A stretch of 64,000 nt of DNA from Nocardioides nematodiphilus (GCF_020216525.1 NZ_JAIWOY010000006.1:164675-228674), one strand, 5' to 3'; numbered from the stretch's first letter, positions 54,276 through 62,885 are shown. A program made the numbers and translations. Notes: generated by a model from the sequence alone, not told the origin.

Positions 54276-55126
54276 CGTCCTCTCCGACTTCTGCCCCCGC
54301 CAGGTCCGCGACCATGGCCGGGAGCGACGAACTCGGCCGCCCGCGCCAGCGGCCCTCAGCCGTCCGGCTCAGCCGGATCGGCTGGGGCCTGGGCGGCATC
54401 GTGCTGGTGCTCGCCGCCTGGGAGCTGTTCGCCCGGCTCAAGGGCGACCCGGTCCTGATGCCGACGGTGCCGGCCACCGCACGCACGTTCTGGGACTATC
54501 TGCGCACCCCGTACCCCGCGGCCGGCCACACCTTGTGGCAGCACGCCCTGGTCAGCCTCGCGCGGATCGGCGTGGGCTGGGGCGCGGGCGTTGTGATCGG
54601 CGTGGCGATCGGGGGTCTGATGGCCAGCGCGTCGGTCGTCCGCTACCTGATCGACCCGCTGATCGAGCTGAGCCGGCCCCTGCCTCCGCTCGCCTTCATC
54701 CCGCTCTTCATCATCTGGTTCGGCATCGGTGAGACGCCGAAGTTCGTGCTGATCCTGGTCGGCGTCGTCCCGGTCATGATCATCGCCACCGTCACCGCGC
54801 TCGACGCGGTGCCCAAGGAGCTGGTGCAGGCGAGCCGCAGTCTCGGCGCCTCACCGCTGTGGTCGCTGCTGACCGTCCGGCTGCGCAGCGCGCTGCCCGG
54901 CATCATCACCGGGGCCCGGCTGGCGATGGGCGGTGCCTGGACGAGCATCGTCGCCGTCGAGCTCATCGCCTCGACCAGCGGGCTCGGCTACCTGATCAAC
55001 AACGCAGGGGTGAACCTCCAGACCTCGCTCGTGCTCAGCGGGATCGTCTCCATCTCGCTGCTGGGCATCGTGCTCGACAGCCTGCTGCGGCTCCTCCACC
55101 GCGGGATCGATCCCACTCGCCGCTGA
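54272..55126 (+). CDS. ABC transporter permease (SsuC/TauC-like)
   Basis: The 284-residue membrane subunit with about six helices. The EAA loop is DAVPKELVQASRSLGASPLWSLLTVRLRSALPGIITGARLA. GTG 54272 overlaps the ATPase stop as GTGA. About 40 N-terminal residues are a hydrophilic extension rich in Ser/Pro/Arg. It completes an importer for taurine, sulfonates, nitrate or a similar anion. Confidence 0.9.
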   Translation: MTSSPTSAPARSATMAGSDELGRPRQRPSAVRLSRIGWGLGGIVLVLAAWELFARLKGDPVLMPTVPATARTFWDYLRTPYPAAGHTLWQHALVSLARIGVGWGAGVVIGVAIGGLMASASVVRYLIDPLIELSRPLPPLAFIPLFIIWFGIGETPKFVLILVGVVPVMIIATVTALDAVPKELVQASRSLGASPLWSLLTVRLRSALPGIITGARLAMGGAWTSIVAVELIASTSGLGYLINNAGVNLQTSLVLSGIVSISLLGIVLDSLLRLLHRGIDPTRR

Positions 55127-55154
55127 GCCGCCGACAAGGAACACCCCTCCCGCT

Positions 55155-55171
55155 CACCGGTCCGAACGGTG
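55155..55171. promoter_or_regulatory. Inverted repeat upstream of the molybdoenzyme gene
   Basis: CACCGgtccgaaCGGTG lies 53 bases before the molybdoenzyme start codon, in the 98-base gap after the permease. It may be a weak terminator or an operator. Confidence 0.3.
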
Positions 55172-55224
55172 CGGTTGTCGTGAAGCCCTCATGACTCCCT
55201 GCGCGCCGGGTTACTGGGACCGAC

Positions 55225-57558
55225 ATGGCACACCCGCGCATCGCCGATCCCTGGGGAGCCCGCACCCCGTACGGGCCCGGGGAGCCGTGGCCCGTACGGG
55301 TCGATCAGCAGCTGGCCGACGGCGTCACCGCTGACTCGGTGGACCGTTGGGTGCCGGCCGCGTCGCTGCTGCACTCCAACGGCGACGCGATGGAGATCGC
55401 GGTCAAGGAAGGACGGATCGTCGGGGTCCGCGGCCGCCACGGCGACCGGGTCAACCGCGGCCGGCTCGGCCCGAAGGACCTGTTCGGCTGGCAGGCCAAC
55501 CACAGCCCGGACCGGCTCACCCGGCCACTGATCCGCCGCGACGGCCAGCTCGTCGAGACCGACTGGGAGACCGCGATGAGCACGGTCGCCGAGCACCTGC
55601 GCGATCTCCTCGACACCCGCGGCCCCGGCTCGATCGGCTTCTACACCAGCGGCCAGCTCTTCCTCGAGGAGAGCTACACGATCGCCGTCCTGGCCCACGG
55701 CGGCATCGGCACCCCACATGTCGACGGCAACACCCGGCTGTGCACCGCGACGGCCGGCGAGGCGCTCAAGGAGTCGTTCGGCTGCGACGGCCAGCCCGGC
55801 TCGTACGAGGACATCGACCACGCCGACGTGATCGCCCTCTTCGGCCACAACGTGGCCGCCACCCAGACCGTGTTGTGGAGCCGGATCCTCGATCGGCTCG
55901 CCGGGCCCAACCCGCCGAGGATCCTGTGTGTCGACCCGCGCCGCACCCCGGTCGCCGAGCACGCGGCGCTCCACCTCGCACCCCGCCCCGGCACCAACCT
56001 GATGCTGATGAACGCGCTGCTGCACGAGCTCATCGCGCACGACTGGGTCGACCGCACCTACGTCGACGCGCACACCGTCGGATTCGACGAGCTGAGGAAG
56101 CAGGTCGCCTCAGCCACCCCCGACAGGGCCGCCGAGGTCTGCGGCCTCGACCCCATCGACATCCGCCGCGCCGCCGAGCTCCTCGGTGGCGCGGAGCGGC
56201 TCACCTCCACCGTCCTCCAGGGCTTCTACCAATCGCACCGCGCGACCGCTGCCGCGGTGCAGGTCAACAACCTCCATCTCCTCCGCGGCATGCTCGGGCG
56301 TCCGGGCTGCGGCATGCTGCAGATGAACGGCCAGCCCACCGCAGAGAACACCCGTGAGACCGGGGCGAACGGCGACCTGCCCGCGTTCCGCAACTGGGCC
56401 AACGACCAGCACATCGCCGAGCTCGCCGAGATCTGGAACGTCGAGCCTCAGCGCATCCCGCACCAGGGCCCGCCGACCCACCTCATGCAGATGATGCGCT
56501 ACGCGGAGAACGGCTCCCTCGGCGCGCTCTACATCACCGCGACCAACCCCGCGGTCTCGCTGCCCGAGCTGCACCGGATCCGCAGCATCCTCGAGCAGGA
56601 GCGGCTGTTCGTGGTCGTCCAGGACCTGTTCCTGACCGAGACCGCACAGCTGGCCGACGTCGTCCTTCCCGGCGCGACGTGGGGCGAGAAGACCGGCACC
56701 TTCACCAACGCCGACCGCACCGTCCACCTGTGCGAGAAGGCCGTCGAGCCGCCGGGTGAGGCTCGCGCCGACCTCGAGATCCTGCTCGACCTCGCCCGTC
56801 GGCTGGACCTCAGGACGAAGGACGGCGGCCCGCTGATCACGTGGACGACGCCGGAGGAGGCGTACGAGGCCTGGCAGCGCTGCAGCGCCGGGCGCCCCTG
56901 CGATTACACCGCCATCACGTACGAGCGTCTCCGCGCGGGTGGCGTGCAGTGGCCCGATGGGACGCCCCGGCTCTATGCCGACGGCGCGTTCCGTGCTCAT
57001 CCCGACGACTGCGAGTCCTACGGCAAGGATCTCGAGACCGGTGCCCCGGTCGAGCCGGTCGAGTACCGCTCCCTCAACCCCGACGGCAAGGCGATCCTCA
57101 AGGCGGCGGCCTATCGCCCACCGCACGAGATGCCGTCGGAGGACTACCCGATGCAGCTGATCACCGGGCGCAGCGTCTATCACTTCCACACCCGCACGAA
57201 GACCGGCCGGGCACCCGAGCTCCAGGCGGCCGCGCCCGATGTCTGGATCGAAGTCTCCGCAGCCGACGCCGCTGCCCACGGCTGGAGCGATGGCGACCTG
57301 CTCCGGGTCACCACGCCGCGTGGCACCGTGCTCGCCCCGGCACGCGTCGCGGGCATCCGCGAGGGTGTGGTCTTCCTCCCGTTCCACTACGGCTACTGGG
57401 ACACCTCCGGCGGGAGCCGGCCGGACCCGGCGTACGGCGACGGTGCCGGACGCGCGGCCAACGAGCTCACCGCGACCGACTGGGATCCCGCCTCCAAGCA
57501 GCCGCTCTTCAAGACGGCGGCCTGCGCCGTGACGAAGGTGGAGGGAGTCGCCCGATGA
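55225..57558 (+). CDS. Molybdopterin oxidoreductase lacking N-terminal [4Fe-4S] cysteines
   Basis: A 777-residue protein of the DMSO reductase family. The Mo-bis-MGD core is present: NTRLCTATAGEALKESFG with the likely Mo-ligand Cys, DHADVIALFGHN, CVDPRRTPVAEHA, NGQPTAENTRETG, ATNPAVSLPE and DVVLPGATWGEKTGTFTN. The C-terminal ITGRSVYHFHTRTKTGR and [14 protein letters not shown] match the molydopterin-binding domain. Where family members have CxxCxxxC, this protein has WVPAASLLHSNGDAMEIAVKE, with no Cys, while GRHGDRVNRGRLGPKDLFGWQ follows in register. The cluster is therefore missing by design. Substrate unknown. Coupled by ATGA to the next gene. Confidence 0.88.
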   Translation: MAHPRIADPWGARTPYGPGEPWPVRVDQQLADGVTADSVDRWVPAASLLHSNGDAMEIAVKEGRIVGVRGRHGDRVNRGRLGPKDLFGWQANHSPDRLTRPLIRRDGQLVETDWETAMSTVAEHLRDLLDTRGPGSIGFYTSGQLFLEESYTIAVLAHGGIGTPHVDGNTRLCTATAGEALKESFGCDGQPGSYEDIDHADVIALFGHNVAATQTVLWSRILDRLAGPNPPRILCVDPRRTPVAEHAALHLAPRPGTNLMLMNALLHELIAHDWVDRTYVDAHTVGFDELRKQVASATPDRAAEVCGLDPIDIRRAAELLGGAERLTSTVLQGFYQSHRATAAAVQVNNLHLLRGMLGRPGCGMLQMNGQPTAENTRETGANGDLPAFRNWANDQHIAELAEIWNVEPQRIPHQGPPTHLMQMMRYAENGSLGALYITATNPAVSLPELHRIRSILEQERLFVVVQDLFLTETAQLADVVLPGATWGEKTGTFTNADRTVHLCEKAVEPPGEARADLEILLDLARRLDLRTKDGGPLITWTTPEEAYEAWQRCSAGRPCDYTAITYERLRAGGVQWPDGTPRLYADGAFRAHPDDCESYGKDLETGAPVEPVEYRSLNPDGKAILKAAAYRPPHEMPSEDYPMQLITGRSVYHFHTRTKTGRAPELQAAAPDVWIEVSAADAAAHGWSDGDLLRVTTPRGTVLAPARVAGIREGVVFLPFHYGYWDTSGGSRPDPAYGDGAGRAANELTATDWDPASKQPLFKTAACAVTKVEGVAR

Positions 57559-58040
57559 ACCGGATCAACGCGCTGCTGCATGACCTGCATGACAGCGAGG
57601 CGGGGCTGGCCGGGCTCCTCCTGCACGTCGCGGACCGGCATCGCGCCGACCATGAGGTCTTCCACGTCGCGCGTGACCTGGCCGGCTGGTCGGCCGACCA
57701 CCTGCGTGAGCTGACCCGGATCGGTCACGAGCGCGGCCTGGACCTCGACCCTGAGCCGCCCGACCCGGACACCCTCCTGGCGAAGGTCCGACAGCGGACC
57801 GGGGACCTTCTCGGTCGCCGCTCCGAGGTGGGGCTGGTCCTCCTGGTCGACCTGCGGGAGGTGCACGTCCGGGCCGCCGGAGTCTCGGTCGACTGGGTGA
57901 TGCTGGGGCAGGTCGCACAGTCGCTGCGGGACCAGGAGCTGCTCGACCTGACCAGCCGCTGCCACCCCGAGACGCTGCGCCAGCTGCGCTGGGCCAACGC
58001 GACGATCAAGGTGAGCGCATCTCAGATCCTCATCGGGTGA
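57555..58040 (+). CDS. Small helical protein coupled to the molybdoenzyme
   Basis: A 161-residue, probably all-helical protein (LHDLHDSEAGLAGLLLHVADRHRADHEVFHVARDLAGWSADHL in outline, then DVDLREVHVRAAGVSVDWVML-like segments). I do not recognise a named family; several His and Asp/Glu occur in a ferritin-like spacing. Its ATG overlaps the oxidoreductase stop as ATGA, so it is made in step with it and may be a subunit, electron-transfer partner or insertion chaperone. Confidence 0.55.
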   Translation: MNRINALLHDLHDSEAGLAGLLLHVADRHRADHEVFHVARDLAGWSADHLRELTRIGHERGLDLDPEPPDPDTLLAKVRQRTGDLLGRRSEVGLVLLVDLREVHVRAAGVSVDWVMLGQVAQSLRDQELLDLTSRCHPETLRQLRWANATIKVSASQILIG

Positions 58041-58050
58041 GCCGCGCCGA

Positions 58051-58056
58051 TAGGGT
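58051..58056 (+). promoter_or_regulatory. -10 element (TAGGGT) of the FAH-family gene
   Basis: TAGGGT is followed after 6 bases by GTG 58063. Confidence 0.5.
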
Positions 58057-58062
58057 GACAGC

Positions 58063-58878
58063 GTGCGCATCGCCCGATTCACCACAGGAGACGAGCCGCT
58101 CTTCGGCATCGTGACCGGAGACCTCGACGAGTACGGCCAGCCCGACCCCGACGCGCAGATCGTGGCGCTCGCGGGCGACCCGATCTACGCCGGGATCAAT
58201 CCGCTGGACCAGACTCACCGGCTGGCGGACGTACGTCTGCTCGCGCCGGTCATCCCGCGCAGCAAGGTCGTCGCGATCGGCAAGAACTACGCCGATCATG
58301 TCGTCGAGATGGGCGGCGCGACGGGGGAGCTGCCTCCCGAGCCCCTGATGTTCCTCAAGCCGAACACCTCGGTCATCGGCCCGGGCGACCCCATCGTCTA
58401 CCCGCGCCAGAGCGAGAACGTCCACTTCGAGGGCGAGCTGGCCATCGTGATCGGCCGGATCTGCAAGGACGTCCCCGTCGAGCGCGCCGCGGACGTCATC
58501 TACGGCTGGACGATCGCCAACGACGTCACCGCCCGCGACCTGCAGAAGAGCGACGGCCAGTGGAGCCGCGCCAAGGGATTCGACACGTTCTGCCCGCTCG
58601 GCCCCTGGATCGAGACCGAGCTGACCCTCGACGAGGTCAAGGCCGGGCTGCGCGTCCAGACCTTCCTCGAGGGCGAGGTCAAGCAGGACGGCAACACCCG
58701 CGACCTGATCTTCGACGTGCCCACGATCATCGCCCACGTCTCCGCCGCCATGACCCTCCTGCCCGGCGACGTCATCCTGACCGGCACGCCGGCCGGCGTC
58801 GGGCCGATGGAGCCCGGCCAGGAGGTCGAGATCTCGATCGAGCGCCTCGGCGCCCTCACCAACCCCGTCAAGAAGTGA
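58063..58878 (+). CDS. Fumarylacetoacetate hydrolase family protein
   Basis: A 271-residue metal-dependent protein. The catalytic core VVAIGKNYADHVVEMGG, FHFEGELAIVIGR-type (here VHFEGELAIVIGRICKDV), DVTARDLQ and GDVILTGTPAGVGPM is typical of the FAH-like acylpyruvase/2-hydroxyhepta-diene-dioate isomerase group. The exact substrate is unknown. The gene lies directly before gltX, an order kept in many actinobacteria. Confidence 0.92.
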   Translation: MRIARFTTGDEPLFGIVTGDLDEYGQPDPDAQIVALAGDPIYAGINPLDQTHRLADVRLLAPVIPRSKVVAIGKNYADHVVEMGGATGELPPEPLMFLKPNTSVIGPGDPIVYPRQSENVHFEGELAIVIGRICKDVPVERAADVIYGWTIANDVTARDLQKSDGQWSRAKGFDTFCPLGPWIETELTLDEVKAGLRVQTFLEGEVKQDGNTRDLIFDVPTIIAHVSAAMTLLPGDVILTGTPAGVGPMEPGQEVEISIERLGALTNPVKK

Positions 58879-58886
58879 AGAGCACC

Positions 58887-60443
58887 GTGAGCAACTCTGC
58901 GTCTGTCCCCATGTCCGCCCCCGTACGCGTCCGGATGGCCCCCAGCCCGACCGGCAGCCCGCACGTCGGTCTCGTCCGTACGGCCCTCTTCAACTGGGCC
59001 TTCGCCCGCCACCACGGCGGCCAGTTCGTCTTCCGGATCGAGGACACCGACAAGGAGCGCTCCACCGACGAGTCGCTCGCCTCGATCATCGACCTGATGC
59101 GCTGGCTCGGTCTCGACTGGGACGAGGGCCCGGAGGTCGGCGGCCCGCACGCCCCCTACTTCCAGAGCCAGCGTGGCGACATCTACGCCGACGCGCTGGC
59201 CAGGCTGCAGAGCTCCGGCCGCGTCTACCGGTGCTACTGCACCACCGAGGAGACCGAGGGCCGCGCGCTGGCCAAGAAGGAGGAGTACGCCGCCGCCAAG
59301 GCCGCGTTCGCCGCCGCCGGTGGTCAGGGCACCAAGCCCGAGGCCCCGGTCATGGGCTACGACGGCTTCTGCCGCGACCTCACCGACGAGCAGATCGCGG
59401 CCTTCGAGGCCGAGGGTCGTGCCTCGGTCCCGCGCCTGCGCATGCCCGACGGGTCGATCACCTGGAACGACCTGGTCCGCGGCGAGGTCACCTTCGAGAC
59501 CAAGCACGTCCCGGACTTCGCGCTCGCCCGCGCCAACGGTGACCCGCTGTACACGCTGGTCAACCCGGTCGACGACGCGCTGATGGAGATCACCCACGTG
59601 CTGCGCGGCGAGGACCTGCTCTCCAGCACGCCGCGTCAGATCGCGCTGTACGAGGCGCTCAAGGAGGTCGGCATCGCCAAGGCGACGCCGGAGTTCGGCC
59701 ACCTCCCGTACGTGATGGGCGAGGGCAACAAGAAGCTCTCCAAGCGCGACCCGGAGGCGCACGCGCTGGCCTACCGCGACCAGGGCTTCGTCCCCGAGGG
59801 CCTGCTCAACTACCTGGCGCTGCTCGGTTGGTCGATCGCCGCGGACCGCGACATCTTCTCCCTGGAGGAGATGGTCGAGGCGTTCGACATCAAGGACGTC
59901 AACGCCAACCCCGCGAAGTTCGACCTCAAGAAGTGCGAGGCGATCAACGCCACCCACGTGCACCAGCTCTCGGTCGAGGAGATCACCGACCGCGCGCTGC
60001 CGTACCTCAAGCGCGACGGCGTGATCAGCGATCCCGTCTCCGATGCCGACGCGCAGCTGCTGGAGCTCGCGATGCCGTTCGTCGCCGAGCGGGTCAGCAA
60101 GCTGACCGAGGTCGGCGACCTGCTGCACTTCCTCTTCGTGCCGGAGGCCGACTTCGTCCTCGACGAGGCCGACAAGGCGAAAATGGTCGACAGCGACGAG
60201 GGCCAGGCCGTCCTGCAGGCCGCGTACGACGCGCTGCGCTCCCTCGAGGTCTGGAGCGCCGCGCAGATCAGCGACGCCCTGACCCAGGCGCTGGTCGAGG
60301 AGATGGGCCTCAAGCCGCGTGTCGCCTTCGGTGCCGTCCGCGTCGCCGCGACCGGCCGCAGGGTCAGCCCGCCGCTCTTCGAGTCGCTCGAGCTGCTCGG
60401 CCGGGAGCGGTCCCTGGGCCGCCTCCAGGGCGCCCTGAGCTGA
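58887..60443 (+). CDS. gltX: Glutamyl-tRNA synthetase
   Basis: A class I synthetase of 518 residues. The HIGH-like motif SPTGSPHVGLVRTALFNW, CYCTTEETE and the KLSKRDPEAHALAY motif (KMSKS) are intact. Actinobacteria lack GlnRS, so this enzyme is expected to charge both tRNA-Glu and tRNA-Gln, the latter fixed later by GatCAB. Genes for both tRNAs lie within 1.1 kb downstream. Start GTG 58887, or ATG 58911. Confidence 0.95.
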   Translation: MSNSASVPMSAPVRVRMAPSPTGSPHVGLVRTALFNWAFARHHGGQFVFRIEDTDKERSTDESLASIIDLMRWLGLDWDEGPEVGGPHAPYFQSQRGDIYADALARLQSSGRVYRCYCTTEETEGRALAKKEEYAAAKAAFAAAGGQGTKPEAPVMGYDGFCRDLTDEQIAAFEAEGRASVPRLRMPDGSITWNDLVRGEVTFETKHVPDFALARANGDPLYTLVNPVDDALMEITHVLRGEDLLSSTPRQIALYEALKEVGIAKATPEFGHLPYVMGEGNKKLSKRDPEAHALAYRDQGFVPEGLLNYLALLGWSIAADRDIFSLEEMVEAFDIKDVNANPAKFDLKKCEAINATHVHQLSVEEITDRALPYLKRDGVISDPVSDADAQLLELAMPFVAERVSKLTEVGDLLHFLFVPEADFVLDEADKAKMVDSDEGQAVLQAAYDALRSLEVWSAAQISDALTQALVEEMGLKPRVAFGAVRVAATGRRVSPPLFESLELLGRERSLGRLQGALS

Positions 60444-60448
60444 GTCCC

Positions 60449-61411
60449 GTGAGGCACCACACCCAGGAGCCCGGCCGCGGTCTGGCCTACCACCAGCTGC
60501 ACCGTGGTGGCCGGACCGGCACCGCCCGCGCGCTCCTGGGTGTCTTCGCGCTGCTGGTCCTGACGCTCGTCGTCGCCCAGCTCGTGCTGGAGGGGCTCTT
60601 CGCGCTCGGCTACGCGCTCGCCGGCGACGACGTCTCGGTGGCACTCGACCGGGTCGCCGACACCGAGAACCTCACCCCGGCGGGGCTGGCGTTCCTCAAC
60701 CTGTCACTGGCCGCGGCGATCCCGGTCGCGATGCTGGTCAACTGGGCGGTCCACCACCTGCGTCCCGGCTGGCTGATGTCCGTACGGGCACGGGTCCGGT
60801 GGCGCTGGCTCGCCACCTGCCTCGGGATCGCCGTGGTGGCGCTCATCGCGACCCTGATCGTCTCCGCGGTGCTGCCCGCCCAGGGGCCCGACAACGCGAA
60901 GGTCGGCAGCTCGGTCAACCCGTGGTCCTCGACCATGCGCGACTACCTGCTCGTCATCCTCTTCCTCACGCCGCTGCAGGCAGCGGGGGAGGAGTACGCG
61001 TTCCGTGGCTACCTCACCCAGGCCTTCGGCGGGATCTTCCGGGCCCGCTGGGCCGCCGTCGTGATCCCGGCGTTCCTGTTCGCGCTCGCACACGGCGTCC
61101 AGGACGTGCCGGTCTTCTTCGACCGGTTCGCCTTCGGCCTGGTCGCCGGCGTGCTCGTGGTCCTCACCGGAGGGCTCGAGGCCGGCATCGCGATGCACGT
61201 GCTCAACAACTTCGTCGCGTTCGGTCTGGCCCTGGTCTACGGCGACATCAGCGCGACGCTCAACGCCTCCACCGGCAGCTGGTGGCAGATCCCGGTGACG
61301 CTCACCCAGTCGCTGGTCTTCCTCGGCCTGGTGCTGGTCGCGGCGCGCCGCCAGGGCCTCGAGACCCGTACGGGCGCGCCCGATTTCGTACGCGCGGGAA
61401 CGTCCGTGTAG
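60449..61411 (+). CDS. CPBP family intramembrane metalloprotease
   Basis: A 320-residue membrane protein with about eight helices. The Abi/CPBP motifs are AAGEEYAFRGYL (EExxxR), LFALAHGVQD (H) and IAMHVLNNFVAF (HxxxN), placed within the C-terminal half. Members process membrane proteins or modify prenylated substrates; the target is unknown. GTG 60449 is 5 bases after the gltX stop. Confidence 0.88.
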   Translation: MRHHTQEPGRGLAYHQLHRGGRTGTARALLGVFALLVLTLVVAQLVLEGLFALGYALAGDDVSVALDRVADTENLTPAGLAFLNLSLAAAIPVAMLVNWAVHHLRPGWLMSVRARVRWRWLATCLGIAVVALIATLIVSAVLPAQGPDNAKVGSSVNPWSSTMRDYLLVILFLTPLQAAGEEYAFRGYLTQAFGGIFRARWAAVVIPAFLFALAHGVQDVPVFFDRFAFGLVAGVLVVLTGGLEAGIAMHVLNNFVAFGLALVYGDISATLNASTGSWWQIPVTLTQSLVFLGLVLVAARRQGLETRTGAPDFVRAGTSV

Positions 61412-61414
61412 TGT
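61409..61414 (+). promoter_or_regulatory. Candidate -10 element of the tRNA-Gln transcript
   Basis: TAGTGT overlaps the CPBP stop codon, 51 bases before the tRNA. Confidence 0.35.
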
Positions 61415-61448
61415 TTTCACCGCGCCAACCGCTCCGGTGGAAGGCGCC

Positions 61449-61464
61449 TTGACTAGTAAGTCAA
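61449..61464 (+). other. 5' leader hairpin of tRNA-Gln
   Basis: TTGACTagtaAGTCAA ends exactly one base before the tRNA-Gln acceptor stem; it may help RNase P recognise the leader. Confidence 0.4.
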
Positions 61465-61536
61465 TGGGATATGGTGTAATTGGCAACACTACGGATTCTG
61501 ATTCCGTCATTCTAGGTTCGAGTCCTAGTATCCCAG
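61465..61536 (+). tRNA. tRNA-Gln (anticodon CUG)
   Basis: A complete cloverleaf: acceptor TGGGATA/TATCCCA, anticodon loop TTCTGAT with CTG at 61498-61500, and the T arm TAGGTTCGAGTCCTA. The discriminator is G; CCA is not encoded. It is charged through GltX and GatCAB in this group. Confidence 0.95.
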
Positions 61537-61541
61537 CGGAT

Positions 61542-61565
61542 TCCCCGCCTGTTCGCAGGCGGGGA
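61542..61565 (+). terminator. Hairpin between tRNA-Gln and tRNA-Glu
   Basis: TCCCCGCCTG/CAGGCGGGGA with a TTCG tetraloop (61542-61551 and 61556-61565), just after tRNA-Gln. Confidence 0.75.
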
Positions 61566-61575
61566 GCCACTGCAA

Positions 61576-61648
61576 GCCCCCGTCGTCTAGCGGCCTAGGA
61601 CGTCGCCCTCTCACGGCGGTAACGCCGGTTCAAATCCGGTCGGGGGTA
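61576..61648 (+). tRNA. tRNA-Glu (anticodon CUC), copy 1
   Basis: Acceptor GCCCCCG/CGGGGGT (G-U first pair), anticodon loop CTCTCAC with CTC, T arm CCGGTTCAAATCCGG. Discriminator A; an encoded CCA follows at 61649-61651. A substrate of the adjacent GltX. Confidence 0.95.
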
Positions 61649-61661
61649 CCACGCAGGAGAG

Positions 61662-61684
61662 GCCCCGGTGCTGAGCACCGGGGC
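61662..61684. terminator. Terminator of tRNA-Glu copy 1
   Basis: GCCCCGGTGC/GCACCGGGGC around a TGA loop, 13 bases after the tRNA and just beyond the DUF389 gene end. Confidence 0.8.
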
Positions 61685-61695
61685 TTCTCGCGTTC

Positions 61696-62661
61696 TCACT
61701 CGTAGGCAGGTCGCCGCCATCGACGGCGGGAGGACGTGCGCGCCGAGATCGCATGCTTCGCGGCCAGCGTCAGCCAGCCCGCCACTGCCATGCCGCAGAT
61801 GTTGACGAGCAGCTGCAGCGCACTGCCGCGGACCTCGTTGCCCGCCCCGAGTGCGAGGCCCAGCGCGATGTTGCCCGCGGCGGGGATGGTGGTGACCGAG
61901 ATGAAGACGCCGGAGAGTCCGCCCACCTTCGCCGAGGTCAGCGACAGCACCCCGGCGATCGCGGCGACGACCGCCACCACGAGCGACCAGCGGTCAGGGC
62001 GGTAGATGAACGACGTCTCGGGGCGCGCCGCGGTGATCGCGCCGACGTCGATCCAGCCGAGCGCGCGCCCCAGCAGGGCGGCCGCCGTGGCGGCGGCGAT
62101 CGCGGCCAGGAAGCCGAGGACGAGGGTGCGCCCGGCGTACCAGAAGAGCGTGCGCCGGCGTCGCACCAGCGCGAGCCCCAGCGCGGCGATCGGGATGAAC
62201 TCCGGGCCCAGCACCATCGCGCCGATCACCAGCACCTGGGAGTCCAGCACGATCGCGATGCTGGCGATGAGGGTCGCCAGGATCATGAACGTGAAGTACG
62301 TCCAGTTCGGCTCCGACTCCTCATAGGCGCGCTGGGTGACGTCGGCCCAGATGACCGAGTCGGGGGAGGCGCCGGGGGTGATGTCCTCCGCGTCCCGCCC
62401 GGCGCGCGAGAGCCAGGTCGGGACCGCGGTGAGGTGGATCGTGCCCTGCTGGTGCACGCCGGTGGCGCGCAGGCGGGCGATCGCGTCGTCCGCGCCCTCC
62501 CGGGCGACGTCGGCCTCCACCAGGTCGCCGACCGCCTCGAGGGCCGGGTCGAGGCACGCGCCACGCACGCACGTCAGGTTGGTCACCGCCGGATCCGGGC
62601 CGAGCGCAGCCAGGACCGCGTCGGTGAGCGAGGCGGGGGAGCTGATCCGCAGATGCTGCAT
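61696..62661 (-). CDS. DUF389 family membrane protein
   Basis: A 321-residue protein. The N-terminal 120 residues are soluble ([20 protein letters not shown]) and the rest holds about six helices with [30 protein letters not shown], the DUF389 core. It lies between two tRNA-Glu copies on the opposite strand. The function is unknown. Confidence 0.88.
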   Translation of the reverse strand: MQHLRISSPASLTDAVLAALGPDPAVTNLTCVRGACLDPALEAVGDLVEADVAREGADDAIARLRATGVHQQGTIHLTAVPTWLSRAGRDAEDITPGASPDSVIWADVTQRAYEESEPNWTYFTFMILATLIASIAIVLDSQVLVIGAMVLGPEFIPIAALGLALVRRRRTLFWYAGRTLVLGFLAAIAAATAAALLGRALGWIDVGAITAARPETSFIYRPDRWSLVVAVVAAIAGVLSLTSAKVGGLSGVFISVTTIPAAGNIALGLALGAGNEVRGSALQLLVNICGMAVAGWLTLAAKHAISARTSSRRRWRRPAYE

Positions 62662-62713
62662 GGGGAGAGTCTCGCAAGGCCACGCCGATTCGGCTCGCGG
62701 AGACTGCTTCCAT

Positions 62714-62719
62714 TAGGGT
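62714..62719 (+). promoter_or_regulatory. Candidate -10 element of tRNA-Glu copy 2
   Basis: TAGGGT lies 33 bases before the second tRNA-Glu, in the gap after the DUF389 gene start; the second copy therefore seems to have its own promoter. Confidence 0.5.
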
Positions 62720-62752
62720 TTCTCCTCGTTGGCCGGTTGGCCAGCACTGCAA

Positions 62753-62825
62753 GCCCCCGTCGTCTAGCGGCCTAGGACGTCGCCCTCTCACGGCGGTAAC
62801 GCCGGTTCAAATCCGGTCGGGGGTA
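62753..62825 (+). tRNA. tRNA-Glu (anticodon CUC), copy 2
   Basis: All 73 bases equal copy 1. The following bases are CAA, so CCA must be added after transcription. Intact cloverleaf; not a pseudogene. Confidence 0.93.
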
Positions 62826-62834
62826 CAACGCAGG

Positions 62835-62865
62835 AAGAGCCCCGGTGCTTGGCACCGGGGCTCTT
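62835..62865. terminator. Terminator of tRNA-Glu copy 2
   Basis: A perfect 14-bp stem AAGAGCCCCGGTGC with its complement around TTG; also serves the convergent TetR gene. Confidence 0.8.
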
Positions 62866-62885
62866 CGCGTTCGCGGCGCCTCGTC

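Larger units (their letters stand above)
61568..61696. repeat. Direct repeat copy 1 (tRNA-Glu cassette)
   Basis: About 127 bases, from CACTGCAAG before the tRNA to past the terminator, recur at 62745-62873. The tRNA part is identical; differences are confined to the 3' flank. Confidence 0.85.
62745..62873. repeat. Direct repeat copy 2 (tRNA-Glu cassette)
   Basis: Matches 61568-61696 at a fixed offset of 1177 bases through the tRNA, with small changes after it (CAA for CCA, a few base differences in the terminator). Confidence 0.85.

Noticed and set aside
55225..55500. Frameshift that removed the Fe-S motif of the molybdoenzyme
   Set aside because: The residues around the missing motif stay in register on both sides, and no other frame there encodes CxxCxxxC. 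The loss looks original.
62753..62825. Second tRNA-Glu as a pseudogene
   Set aside because: All 73 bases equal copy 1, stems are intact and a promoter-like TAGGGT lies upstream; only the encoded CCA is lost, which is normal for many bacteria.
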